Positions 54,153 to 63,273 of a stretch of DNA of 64,000 nt are shown in pieces; position 1 is the stretch's first letter; every line of letters begins with the position of its first letter. Where the stretch lies: assembly GCF_033449965.1 (NCBI RefSeq), contig NZ_CP137761.1, positions 3,782,001 to 3,846,000 on the forward strand. The letters are read 5' to 3'. The notes beneath the pieces are model-generated. The model had not been told where the DNA came from, searched no databases, and worked only from the letters and a program-made list of their open reading frames with translations. The stretch comes from Bacillus sp. T3. Lineage in GTDB: Bacteria > Bacillota > Bacilli > Bacillales > Cytobacillaceae. The position numbers and the translations under genes are program-made.

Positions 54153-55394
54153 TTATGCTTGATATTTTTTAAAGGCTATTGTTGCATTGTGTCCACCAAA
54201 GCCTAGTGAGTTGCTGATGACGGTTGTAATTTCTTTTTGACGAGCCTGATTTGGCACATAATCAAGATCACATTCTGGATCTGGAGTTTCCAAATTCATT
54301 GTTGGCGGAATCACACCATCTTTAATAGCAAGGACTGAGAAAATTGCTTCAATTCCACCCGCTGCACCTAGCAAGTGTCCAGTCATTGACTTTGTTGAAC
54401 TCACTGCTACCTTGTATGCATACTCACCGAATACCTCTTTGATCGCAGCGGTTTCGTATTTATCATTATAGCCAGTGCTCGTGCCATGAGCATTGATGTA
54501 ATCAACGTCTTCAGGTGTAAGTCCACCATCAACTAATGCCTGCTTCATTGCACGTGCCCCACCTTCACCGCCAGGTGCTGGAGCGGTTACGTGATACGCA
54601 TCTCCTGTTGCACCATATCCGATGATTTCAGCGTAAATGTTAGCTCCACGTGCTAATGCATGCTCAAGCTCTTCTAGGATTACGATTCCTGCTCCTTCTC
54701 CAATAACGAAGCCATCTCGATTGGCATCGAATGGACGGCTAGCTGTTTGTGGATCAGGATTTGTAGAAAGGGCAGTATTGGCACAAAAACCTGCAACAGA
54801 CATTCTTGTAATTGGCGCCTCAGCACCACCTGTTACCATTACATCTGCATCACCGCGCTGAATTACTTTAAATGCATCACCAATTGAGTTTGTTCCAGTA
54901 GCACAAGCCGTTACAGTACAGGAATTAATTCCTTTAGCACCAAGCATGATTGAAACCTGTCCTGCTGCCATGTCAGGAATAATCATTGGTACGAAAAATG
55001 GACTGACGCGTTTGTAGCCTCGATTTAGGAACGTTTCAAATTGATTTTCGAATGTTTCCATTCCTCCGATTCCTGAACCAATCCAGACACCAACACGTGG
55101 TGCGTTTTCGTCATTGATTTCAAGTGCAGCATCCTTTACTGCCATCGTTGCAGCAGCAATAGCATAATGGGTAAAGCGATCCATTTTTCTTGCATCTTTC
55201 TTTTCGATATATGACTCTATGTTAAAATCCTTTAATTCTGCTGCCACCTTAGCTGGATACTCATCGGCATTTAATCTTGTTAACGGACCAACTCCTGAAA
55301 CACCAGCAATTAGGTTTTTCCATGTCGTTTCTACGTCATTTCCAAGTGGTGTAACGGCACCAACGCCTGTGACGACAACCCTTCGTTTTTCCAT
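54153..55394 (-). CDS. fabF: 3-oxoacyl-[acyl-carrier-protein] synthase II
   Basis: 413 aa, as in B. subtilis FabF. Catalytic cysteine in TVTACATGTNSIGDAF (about 163), histidines in NAHGTSTGYND and STKSMTGHLLGAAG, and GGHNATIAF near the end. Elongates acyl-ACP with malonyl-ACP. 54 nt downstream of fabH, same operon, controlled by FapR through the operator at 56449. Confidence 0.96.
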   Translation of the reverse strand: MEKRRVVVTGVGAVTPLGNDVETTWKNLIAGVSGVGPLTRLNADEYPAKVAAELKDFNIESYIEKKDARKMDRFTHYAIAAATMAVKDAALEINDENAPRVGVWIGSGIGGMETFENQFETFLNRGYKRVSPFFVPMIIPDMAAGQVSIMLGAKGINSCTVTACATGTNSIGDAFKVIQRGDADVMVTGGAEAPITRMSVAGFCANTALSTNPDPQTASRPFDANRDGFVIGEGAGIVILEELEHALARGANIYAEIIGYGATGDAYHVTAPAPGGEGGARAMKQALVDGGLTPEDVDYINAHGTSTGYNDKYETAAIKEVFGEYAYKVAVSSTKSMTGHLLGAAGGIEAIFSVLAIKDGVIPPTMNLETPDPECDLDYVPNQARQKEITTVISNSLGFGGHNATIAFKKYQA

Positions 55395-55448
55395 TGTTGT
55401 AGCAACTCCTTTTAAGTATAAAGTTGAATGATTACCTATTTATTTCGT

Positions 55449-56381
55449 TTATTTACCCCAACGTAATGCAATGGCGCCCCAGGTTAAACCTCCACCAAAG
55501 CCAACCATAACGATTAAATCATCATCTTTAATCTTCCCTGCTTCTAACTCTTCTACAATTGATATAGGAATTGAAGCGGCGGAAGTGTTCCCATACTTAT
55601 GAACTGTTTTGGACATTTTTTCCTCTGGCAGCTCTAACCGCTGTCTTGATGCTTCCATAATTCGAATGTTTGCTTGATGTGGGATAAGCATGTCTACATC
55701 GCTTTTTGAAAGACCCGCTTTCTCTAACACATTCACTGCACTTTCGCCCATTTGACGAACGGCAAATTTGAAAACTTCACGTCCATTCATGATGATAAAT
55801 TCATCCTGATATAAATGTTTTCCACCTGTGCCATCAGCACCAAGCTCGAATGAAAGTATTCCTCTTCCTTCTGAAACAGGACCAAGAACAACCGCACCAG
55901 CACCGTCTCCAAATAATACAGCAGTGTTGCGATCATTCCAATCAGTGATTTTCGATAATTTTTCTACACCTACTACTAATATATGCTTATATGTTCCGCT
56001 CTCAATAAATTGCTTCGCAGTGACCATTCCGTACATAAATCCAGCACATGCCGCACTAAGGTCCATAGCTGCGGCTTTTTTTGCCCCTAATCGGTCCTGG
56101 AGGATACAGGAAACTGTTGGAAATGGCTGATCAGGTGTAACGGTTGCAACGAGAATTAAATCAATTTCCTCTGGCGAAATACCAGCATTATCGATCGCAT
56201 TTCGTGCCGCTTCGTAAGCCATATCTGATGTATTCATTGAATCATCAGCGATTCTTCGCTCCTCAATTCCTGTCCTTGTGCGAATCCACTCATCTGTTGT
56301 ATCCATTTTTTGTTCAAGCTCCTGGTTCGTTACAATCCTCTCAGGCAAGTACCGACCTATTCCTTTAATCCCAGCGTTCAT
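55449..56381 (-). CDS. fabH: 3-oxoacyl-[acyl-carrier-protein] synthase III
   Basis: 310 aa. Catalytic triad: cysteine in DLSAACAGFMYGM (about 112), histidine in LIPHQANIRIM, asparagine in YGNTSAASIP. Condenses acetyl- or branched acyl-CoA with malonyl-ACP to start fatty acid synthesis. Corresponds to fabHA of B. subtilis by position next to fabF. AAAGGGG ribosome binding site. Confidence 0.96.
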   Translation of the reverse strand: MNAGIKGIGRYLPERIVTNQELEQKMDTTDEWIRTRTGIEERRIADDSMNTSDMAYEAARNAIDNAGISPEEIDLILVATVTPDQPFPTVSCILQDRLGAKKAAAMDLSAACAGFMYGMVTAKQFIESGTYKHILVVGVEKLSKITDWNDRNTAVLFGDGAGAVVLGPVSEGRGILSFELGADGTGGKHLYQDEFIIMNGREVFKFAVRQMGESAVNVLEKAGLSKSDVDMLIPHQANIRIMEASRQRLELPEEKMSKTVHKYGNTSAASIPISIVEELEAGKIKDDDLIVMVGFGGGLTWGAIALRWGK

Positions 56382-56448
56382 GGAAACAACCCCTTTTATT
56401 CTATATTAATATGTCGTGTTATTTTATAGTATATTTTATTATCAATTA

Positions 56449-56465
56449 TTATGACTTGGTGCTAA
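56449..56465. promoter_or_regulatory. FapR operator of fabH-fabF
   Basis: TTATGACTTGGTGCTAA; the reverse complement TTAGCACCAAGTCATAA differs from the FapR consensus at three of 17 positions. About 70 nt upstream of fabH. Confidence 0.7.
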
Positions 56466-56626
56466 TTTTATCAAAAAATAAACTTTTTGCAACTATTTTT
56501 TGTAGTTGGACCTTGTTTGATTCAGGTAGTGAAACGGGCTTTTTCATCACTGCCATTTAACCATACCAAATAGATTACTGGACATATCATATTCAATAAA
56601 ACCATAAAAAAGGAGGTATGGATGAT

Positions 56627-56893
56627 TTGATTAACAACAAGTTATTTCAAAAGGATCGTCACCAGGAAGACCCTTTTTCACAGCTAATGTTTGGTAAAAA
56701 AAATCAATCACAAACTTCGAACCAATCAAACCAAAGCCTTCCGTTACCAGCGAGCTTAGAAAAGTACTTGAACGGTGTAGATGTTAATCTCCTTTATGAA
56801 AACATTGATTTATTCATGCAAACCGCACAGCAGCTGAAACCACTTTACCATCAAATCAGCCCCTATATAATGAAATTTATAAATAAGAAATAA
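56627..56893 (+). CDS. Hypothetical protein, 88 aa (position of yjzB)
   Basis: The frame is open from 56618, but ATG there touches the GGAGGT site, so TTG at 56627 (MINNKLFQKDRHQEDPF), nine bases from it, is more likely. Gln/Asn-rich N-terminal third, then a helical tail (LYENIDLFMQTAQQLKPLYHQ). Its location, divergent from fabH, is that of B. subtilis yjzB; sequence identity is not certain. Confidence 0.65.
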   Translation: MINNKLFQKDRHQEDPFSQLMFGKKNQSQTSNQSNQSLPLPASLEKYLNGVDVNLLYENIDLFMQTAQQLKPLYHQISPYIMKFINKK

Positions 56894-56928
56894 CCCTAGC
56901 TTTTTGAAGGCTTATCGTAAAGAAAGCA

Positions 56929-56976
56929 AAAATCCATCAGTAAAGTGGACTTCCCTCCTCACTGATGGATTTTTTT
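56929..56976. terminator. Bidirectional terminator
   Basis: AAATCCATCAGT / ACTGATGGATTT with T tract, between the 88-aa gene and convergent med. Confidence 0.85.
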
Positions 56977-57922
56977 AATTGTTTGGCAGTTTGCCCGTTT
57001 CTTTATAAGATTGAATATCACCATTTAACTTTGAAATAAAAGGTTTATCAACAAGTGGACTAAATTTACCTAAACTGATGACATTATCTTGGAAATCGTA
57101 CGAGTAATTGCCAGACTTTAGCTTTCCGTCAACATATTGCTGTGCGACCAATTCATATAACGTGTCAACATGCTGCACCGTACTAGTCAAAACCGTAGAT
57201 TCGCCTAAATCTGATTGATCTGAGACAAAACCAATTGCATATTTATTGTTTTCTTTTATTTTTTCAATAACCGGAACATTATAGCCGTCACCTGCGGGAT
57301 AAATGATATCTGCTCTTTTGGCAAGCATGGAATCTAAGAATGAAATGGCCTTAACATCATCGTCCCAATGGCCAACATAGTTAATTGATACGTTCACGTT
57401 TTTATTTTCATAGAGGGCTCCATCATAGAAACCCTTCACCTCCGGCTGCCACTCATAGGCAGCAATGACGCCCACCTGATTAGTTTTCGTCATATGTCCT
57501 GCTACCATCCCGCCAAAAAAACCCATTGCATAACCATCAAAATTTAAACTCGTCGTATTCTTCCGTTCAGCATCCCCGTTAAAGCTGACAAAATGGATAT
57601 TGGGATAGTCATCAGCCACTTCATTAAAAAAAGCCGCATACTCATTTCCATGCCCAAAGACCAAATTAATTCCTTTTTGATCAAATTCCTTCACAGCTTG
57701 CTTAACAAGTTCCAGGGAATTCATCCCTTCTCTATAATAGACCTCCGCATTAAATTTTGATTGAATCTTTAACATTCCGTTATAACCCTTTGTACCCCAC
57801 ACTTGATCATTTACTGTTTCAGGAACAAGTAATCCTACCTTTGATAGCTTACCAGTTCCTTCTTGCTGCCCACATCCAGCTAGCAGGAAGAGTAATAAAA
57901 GAAATATTCCAAGATGCTTCAA
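56975..57922 (-). CDS. med: Med-type BMP family lipoprotein (positive regulator of comK)
   Basis: 315 aa from TTG at 57922 (MKHLGIFLLLLFLLAGCGQQ), AAAGGAG 12 nt upstream; a TTG at 57934 is too close to that site. Lipobox LAGC; then a BMP/PnrA substrate-binding fold (KVGLLVPETVNDQVWGTKGYNGM; NLVFGHGNEYAAFFNEVA). In B. subtilis Med stimulates comK expression. The comZ gene that follows med there is not present; a terminator comes directly after the stop. Confidence 0.88.
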   Translation of the reverse strand: MKHLGIFLLLLFLLAGCGQQEGTGKLSKVGLLVPETVNDQVWGTKGYNGMLKIQSKFNAEVYYREGMNSLELVKQAVKEFDQKGINLVFGHGNEYAAFFNEVADDYPNIHFVSFNGDAERKNTTSLNFDGYAMGFFGGMVAGHMTKTNQVGVIAAYEWQPEVKGFYDGALYENKNVNVSINYVGHWDDDVKAISFLDSMLAKRADIIYPAGDGYNVPVIEKIKENNKYAIGFVSDQSDLGESTVLTSTVQHVDTLYELVAQQYVDGKLKSGNYSYDFQDNVISLGKFSPLVDKPFISKLNGDIQSYKETGKLPNN

Positions 57923-58111
57923 GATAAATGGCAACTCCTTTTTTCATCCATTGATAGCAACGATATTATTCTGGAAATGCTTTCAATCTCTTTAATTCAT
58001 TCTAACGCTATGAATCTAAGTTGAAAAGAATTTTTACTTAGTAAAACCGCAAGCGAGTTACTATGAGATTATTTCTACAACATTTGTTTGTTAAGCTTTG
58101 CACAAAAATAA

Positions 58112-58148
58112 AAGCGTAAGCGAGACACATCATTCTTCGCTTACGCTT
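58112..58148 (-). terminator. Terminator after the SDR-like gene
   Basis: AAGCGTAAGCGA / TCGCTTACGCTT with TTTTATTTTTG on the minus strand. Confidence 0.8.
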
Positions 58149-58160
58149 ATTCTGTTCTCT

Positions 58161-59012
58161 TTAAACCCCTGATAATATTCTGAGTAAATGCTGCTTCTGC
58201 AGGTTCAATCCCTGCTCCACTCCAATCGAATCCTTAATAACTATAATCCGGAAATCTGATTCACTAATTATAGCATTTTCTATATTATGATAGAGCTCAG
58301 GACTAATACCAAGAAAGTTCGCACAGTTTTTCCATTGCTCGCGTTTACTGCTTTTCAGCAAGCACGGTGTATCTAATTTCTCCTCATCGATGAGGCATAC
58401 AATTTCATTCACTGCATCGTCAATATAAATAGCATCCTTAACCCATTCCTTCGTGTTAACTTCAATATCCTTCTCTTTTTTCACCTCAGTTAATAATGCT
58501 TGTTGGAATAAAAATTCCATCGGCTGCCAAGGTCCATATAAGGTTGGTAAGTACACAGCTTGAAATGAAATGTTTTTCTCCTTAGTACCTTTGGCAACAC
58601 TATTGGCAATTGAACGAAATGTGTCATCCCATTTTACTCCTTTTTCGATTATCTGAAGCGGGAACAGAAAGACGAGCAAGGAGCGATTTAGTCTGTCGGA
58701 TTGCAAAATATTTTGCCATTCCATTTCAAATTGCTCCAGAAGCTCAGCTGAATCCTTTTTATAAAATAAATCATAAAAGGAGATCATCACAACAGTATTT
58801 TCATTGCTTTCGAGCTCTGATTTTGACCATGTAGCTATGGATAATTCCAAGAAGTTCGCATTCCTGCCGACCGAAAAGCGTTTTTCCTCATAAAAAGCAT
58901 CGTGGATGTTATCAAAATGAATACAATCAACAGAATTCCCTTTGTTTAAAAATGCCGTACAAAGCGAAAAACCTAAAAATTCATAGCCACCAACGATAAT
59001 GATCTTGTCCAT
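58161..59012 (-). CDS. Extended-SDR-like NAD(P)-binding protein
   Basis: 283 aa from ATG at 59012 (MDKIIIVGGYEFLGFSLCTA), with GGGAGGA upstream. Rossmann-like start IIIVGGYEFLG and a late YLPTLYGPWQP that resembles the epimerase/dehydratase loop, but the Tyr-x3-Lys catalytic pair is not evident. Thus it may be an inactive or divergent SDR. Upstream is an alpha/beta hydrolase-like gene; together they occupy the yjaU/yjaV position of B. subtilis (by memory). Confidence 0.65.
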   Translation of the reverse strand: MDKIIIVGGYEFLGFSLCTAFLNKGNSVDCIHFDNIHDAFYEEKRFSVGRNANFLELSIATWSKSELESNENTVVMISFYDLFYKKDSAELLEQFEMEWQNILQSDRLNRSLLVFLFPLQIIEKGVKWDDTFRSIANSVAKGTKEKNISFQAVYLPTLYGPWQPMEFLFQQALLTEVKKEKDIEVNTKEWVKDAIYIDDAVNEIVCLIDEEKLDTPCLLKSSKREQWKNCANFLGISPELYHNIENAIISESDFRIIVIKDSIGVEQGLNLQKQHLLRILSGV

Positions 59013-59081
59013 TACCATTCCTCCCGAGCAATCTTCTTAGTATCCTATGCTCAGGAAGTAACAATTAGTGCTATTTCATAT

Positions 59082-59819
59082 TTATAAAATATTTTCATAC
59101 TTTTTAAAGAAATTAATCGTGTATTGATTTAGCTTCGGTACCTTCTCTGGCAGAATGTAGCACACTGAAATAATCGTCCCAACATTTTCTAAACGGGCGG
59201 CTATTTGATTGGAAATACCCGACTGTTTATATGAGCGTGCGCCATTTAGAATGTGAATGACCTTGATCGGAATATCCGATGGCAACTCTGGGAGAGCGTC
59301 GACTTCTTGCACGATCTCTTCCACCTGTTTCGGATCAACTTCGTATGCTGCCGCAATTTCTTTTACAAGCTTCTTATAAAAAAACTTATGTTCCTTCTCA
59401 TGATCTAACTGACTTTTCAAAGAGTATATTGGATTAAGTAGCACGATGGAACGGATATTATGTTTCATTTCTTTTAAAAGCTTCAGCGCAACCAGCGCCC
59501 CCATTCCCTCCGCTAATATATGAATTTTATCATTTAAAATTTCGTTGCGAAGCATATAATAATAAAGCTGCTTTGCTAATTTTACTGATTTATCACAACC
59601 CCAATTCTTCCCATAGAGGTTCGAATAAAACGTGGTGTAGCCTGATTTTTTAAAATGATGAATGAGCTGCAATCTTCCCTCATTTTGCGTCCAAAAGCTT
59701 TGTTCTTTATCAACAAAATTTCGCTCATCTCCAATAATTAGGATACCGAAACCAGTAGGCTGGTGGGGATAGTGAACAACATTCCATTCGGTATCCAATT
59801 GAAAGTTTCGGTTCTCCAT
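59082..59819 (-). CDS. Alpha/beta hydrolase-fold protein
   Basis: 245 aa. Hydrolase-like core: GFGILIIGDERNFVD (oxyanion strand), IHILAEGMGALVALKLL in the nucleophile elbow position, where the usual G-x-S-x-G reads EGMGA without serine. So it may be catalytically inactive. IVLLNPIYS and IKVIHILNGA are further core strands. AAAGGGG precedes the ATG. Same strand as the SDR-like gene, 63 nt apart. Confidence 0.65.
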   Translation of the reverse strand: MENRNFQLDTEWNVVHYPHQPTGFGILIIGDERNFVDKEQSFWTQNEGRLQLIHHFKKSGYTTFYSNLYGKNWGCDKSVKLAKQLYYYMLRNEILNDKIHILAEGMGALVALKLLKEMKHNIRSIVLLNPIYSLKSQLDHEKEHKFFYKKLVKEIAAAYEVDPKQVEEIVQEVDALPELPSDIPIKVIHILNGARSYKQSGISNQIAARLENVGTIISVCYILPEKVPKLNQYTINFFKKYENIL

Positions 59820-60003
59820 AGAATTACCCCTTTAAAAAATATTCATAATAATGTATGAAAGTTCACAAAAATTGAAAGGGAGGTTTGCCTATATAAATTT
59901 TTGTTAAAATTTTGATTTTACAGAAAAATTAAAATTACTTTTATTCTACTGGATTGTTATGGTAAGATGAGATGAGGAATACATACAGTAAGAGGTGATT
60001 TTG

Positions 60004-60186
60004 GTGAAATACTTTTGGACTTTATTCTGGACCTTCATTCTAATCCAAATGGTAGTGTACGTTGGTAGCTCCATGATTGGGACTGAATTTGATTTTAATA
60101 CAGGAGCCATTTTAACTATTCCTGTAGCTGTTTTACTTTATATTATTCCAGCGATCATTCCAAATGATCCAGTTGAAAAGCATTAA
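60004..60186 (+). CDS. yjzD: DUF2929 membrane protein YjzD
   Basis: 60 aa from GTG at 60004 (MKYFWTLFWTFILIQMVVYV), with AAGAGGTG upstream; a GTG at 59995 lies inside that site. Two hydrophobic helices (FWTFILIQMVVYVGSSM; AILTIPVAVLLYIIPAII) and a short polar tail. Same size and place as B. subtilis YjzD. Function unknown. Confidence 0.85.
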   Translation: MKYFWTLFWTFILIQMVVYVGSSMIGTEFDFNTGAILTIPVAVLLYIIPAIIPNDPVEKH

Positions 60187-60252
60187 TGAATACTTTTATT
60201 TTATGATGAAGTTGACTTAATTTGAACCTGACTCAAATAAATTCAACGAAAA

Positions 60253-60291
60253 AAGAAGCTGACTCCTATAACCTGAGTCAGCTTCTTTTTG
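60253..60291. terminator. Bidirectional terminator yjzD / clpB
   Basis: AAAAGAAGCTGACTC / GAGTCAGCTTCTTTT, loop about 9 nt. Confidence 0.9.
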
Positions 60292-60296
60292 TTTAG

Positions 60297-62892
60297 CTAC
60301 AGTTCAATTGAAAGTGAACCGTCCTTTAAAACAATTTGCACTTCTTGCTCTGGAGCAATTTTTCCAGCAATAATCAGCTTTGCAAGTTTTGTTTCAACTT
60401 CTCGCTGAATGAATCGCTTTAATGGTCGAGCTCCATACACTGGATCAAAGCCGTTTTCTGCAATAAAGGTTCTAGCCTCATCACTCATCGTCAACAAAAT
60501 TTGTTGGTCAGATAACCGCTTTTGAAGCTCAGCCAGCATTTTGACCACAATCCCCTTGATTTCCCTTAACCCCAGCGGTTTAAAGAGCAATACTTCGTCG
60601 ACACGATTGAGAAACTCTGGACGGAAATGGTTGCGAAGTGATCCCATTACCTTTTCCCTTGTTGGCTCGGAAATATCTCCGTTTGCTTGTGCATCCTCGA
60701 TCAGCAAGTGCGAACCCAGATTGCTGGTCATGATGATAACAGTATTTTTAAAATCAACTGTCCGACCTTGTGCATCTGTAATTCTACCATCATCGAGCAT
60801 TTGAAGAAGAATATTAAATACCTCTGGATGAGCTTTTTCAATTTCGTCTAACAGAATGACTGAATAGGGCTTGCGGCGAACAGCCTCTGTTAATTGACCT
60901 CCTTCTTCATAACCAACATATCCGGGAGGTGCTCCAATTAACCGAGATACTGCATGCTTTTCCATGTACTCTGACATATCGATGCGAATCATCTGTTCTT
61001 CACTGTCAAACAGGGCTTGTGCTAATGTTTTTGCTAACTCCGTTTTTCCGACACCTGGTTGGTCCAAGGAATATAAACGATCCAATCGGACGATTCGGGT
61101 CCTTGATTCCAGCGCGTGCTCTTAATACAGCATCTGCAACAAGTTCAATGGCCTCATCCTGACCGATTACTCGCTCATGCAAAATACTTTCAAGTCTTAA
61201 AAGCTTTTCACGCTCTCCCTCGACCAGTTTGGTTATTGGAATGCCTGTCCAGCGCGCAACAATTGCAGCAATCTCTTCCTCGGTTACCTCTTCACGTAAA
61301 AGCTTTGTTCCTTGATGCTCACTAACCATCTGCTCAAGCTGCTTAAGCTCTTTTTCTGCTTGTGGAATTTTTCCATATCGTAATTCCGATGCTTTATTTA
61401 AATCATAATTGTTTTCGGCATCCTCCAGTTCTCTACGAAGCTTTTCAAGCACTGCACGTTGGTCACTAACTTTTTGAATGCCATCCTTTTCACTTTGCCA
61501 TTGTGCCTTCATACTATTTGCTTTATCTTTTAGTTCAGCCAGTTCTTTTTTTAAAGTTTCCAGTCGGGTTTGACTTTGTGTGTCTTTTTCTTTTTGTAAT
61601 GCAGCCTCTTCGATTTCTAGCTGCATCACCCTGCGGACCACTTCATCAATTTCAGTTGGCATCGAATCAATTTCTGTTCTAATCATGGCACAGGCTTCAT
61701 CCACTAGGTCGATTGCTTTATCTGGAAGGAAACGGTCCGTAATATATCGGTCTGAAAGGGTAGACGCTGCGACTAAAGCTCGATCATGGATATTGACTCC
61801 ATGATGAATTTCAAACCGTTCTTTAAGACCACGTAAAATGGAGATGGTCGTTTCCACATCAGGTTCTTGTACTAGCACCTGCTGGAATCGTCTTTCTAAT
61901 GCCGGATCCTTTTCAATATATTTTCGATGTTCATCTAATGTCGTCGCCCCAATACAATGAAGCTCGCCACGAGCCAACATTGGTTTTAGCATATTGCCTG
62001 CATCCATTGCTCCCTCTGTTTTTCCAGCACCTACGATTGTATGCAGTTCATCAATAAAGAGAAGAATTCTTCCTTCACTTTTTTTCACTTCATTCAAAAC
62101 AGCCTTTAAGCGCTCTTCAAATTCTCCACGGAATTTTGCCCCAGCTATCAAGGAACTCATATCAAGGGCAAAGATTGTTTTATCCTTCAAACCCTCTGGG
62201 ACATCCTTCCGAACAATTCGTTGTGCTAAACCCTCAACGATTGCTGTTTTCCCAACACCTGGTTCACCAATTAAGACCGGATTGTTTTTTGTTTTTCGGG
62301 ATAAAATTCGAATCACATGGCGGATTTCACTATCCCGTCCAATCACCGGATCGATTTTTCCTGTTTTTACTTCAGCAACCAAGTCTCTGCCGTATTTTTT
62401 TAATGCATCATAGGTTGCTTCTGGATTTTGCGAAGTCACCCTTTGATTCCCCCTAATTTCTTTAATTGCTGTTAGCAGCATTTCCTTTGTAATAGCAAGC
62501 TTCAATAAAATTTTTCCTACCTCAGATTTTGCATCATATACACCGAGAAGGACGTGCTCGATTGATACATAATCATCGGTAAATTGTTTCATTTCTTTTT
62601 CTGCTTCAGTCATGACTCTTTGGAGGTTGGCCGAGATATACAAATTGGCTTGCCCACTACCCGAGCCAGTCACTCTCGGTTTTTTATTGAGTGCTTTTGT
62701 AAGTTCTTGTTGAAATGTTTTTGATGAAATCTGTATTTTTTCTAGTACACTTGCGACTAGATTGTCTTCTGTGTTGAGAATGGCCAAAAACAAATGAAGA
62801 TCATCTATTTCTTGATGTTCATTGTCACGGGCAATGGACTGTGCTGACAGTAACGCAGTCTGAAGCCGCTCTGTCATTTTATTAAAATCCAT
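60297..62892 (-). CDS. clpB: ATP-dependent disaggregase ClpB (frameshifted)
   Basis: 864 aa after repair, normal length. Clp N-domain repeats (MDFNKMTERLQTALLSAQ; DDLHLFLAIL), first AAA domain with GEPGVGKTAIVEGLA (about 200) and FIDELHTIVGAG, long coiled-coil M-domain (about 405-530, rich in K/E/L), second AAA domain with GPTGVGKTELAKTLA (about 600), LLDEIEKAHPEV and NRVDE. The frame is broken exactly in the second Walker A: the sequence reads ACCAGGTGTC at 61051-61060 (minus strand) where ACCGGTGTC encodes T-G-V. Solubilises aggregates with DnaK. A CtsR operator lies upstream. Confidence 0.95.
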
Positions 62893-62910
62893 TTTAGTTC
62901 CTCCTTACAC

Positions 62911-62927
62911 TTTGACCTTTATTGACC
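62911..62927 (-). promoter_or_regulatory. CtsR heat-shock operator of clpB
   Basis: On the minus strand GGTCAATAAAGGTCAAA, the CtsR heptad direct repeat (consensus RGTCAAANANRGTCAAA, one mismatch). It is between the start codon and a TATAAT-type -10 at 62937-62942. Confidence 0.85.
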
Positions 62928-62963
62928 TTTATGTATATTATATGCTTTTTTTTTATAAAAATA

Positions 62964-62987
62964 AAGCCATCCGCTACTGGATGGCTC
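62964..62987 (-). terminator. Terminator after yjzC
   Basis: AGCCATCC / GGATGGCT, loop GCTACT; TTTATTTTT on the minus strand. Confidence 0.8.
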
Positions 62988-63004
62988 TTATTGTTTCTCT
63001 TTTA

Positions 63005-63184
63005 TTAAGGTCTTCTTTGGTATGACCAGATCCGATCATCGTTAGAGTTTTCTGGGAACTTGTCGCCTGCCTTCAATCTTACTCTCTTTGGGTTGTTAAC
63101 CGTACTGCCAGTATCTCCAATTTCAATATATATACCGTTGTTTGGAGCTTTTTGGCCCGGTTTAAATTGTCGATTTTGACCCAT
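63005..63184 (-). CDS. yjzC: YjzC-family small protein
   Basis: 59 aa from ATG at 63184 (MGQNRQFKPGQKAPNNGIYI), behind AAGGAGGT; the open frame starts 30 nt earlier without a site. The GQNRQFKPGQKAPNNGIY and PKRVRLKAGDKFPE segments define the YjzC family. Basic and soluble; function unknown. Located between clpB and argF. Confidence 0.88.
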   Translation of the reverse strand: MGQNRQFKPGQKAPNNGIYIEIGDTGSTVNNPKRVRLKAGDKFPENSNDDRIWSYQRRP

Positions 63185-63273
63185 TGTGCTTACCTCCTTG
63201 TGTTCATGGTTCATTAGCTATTATCTCCTAAGATAAAATGAACATGACCTGAAGTTTTTATCTAAACATTATT

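Noticed and set aside
61051..61060. Programmed frameshifting in clpB and the other interrupted genes
   Set aside because: No slippery heptamer or downstream pseudoknot, the breaks lie at different functional positions (one inside a Walker A), and they share a CCWGG signature that points to sequence error.
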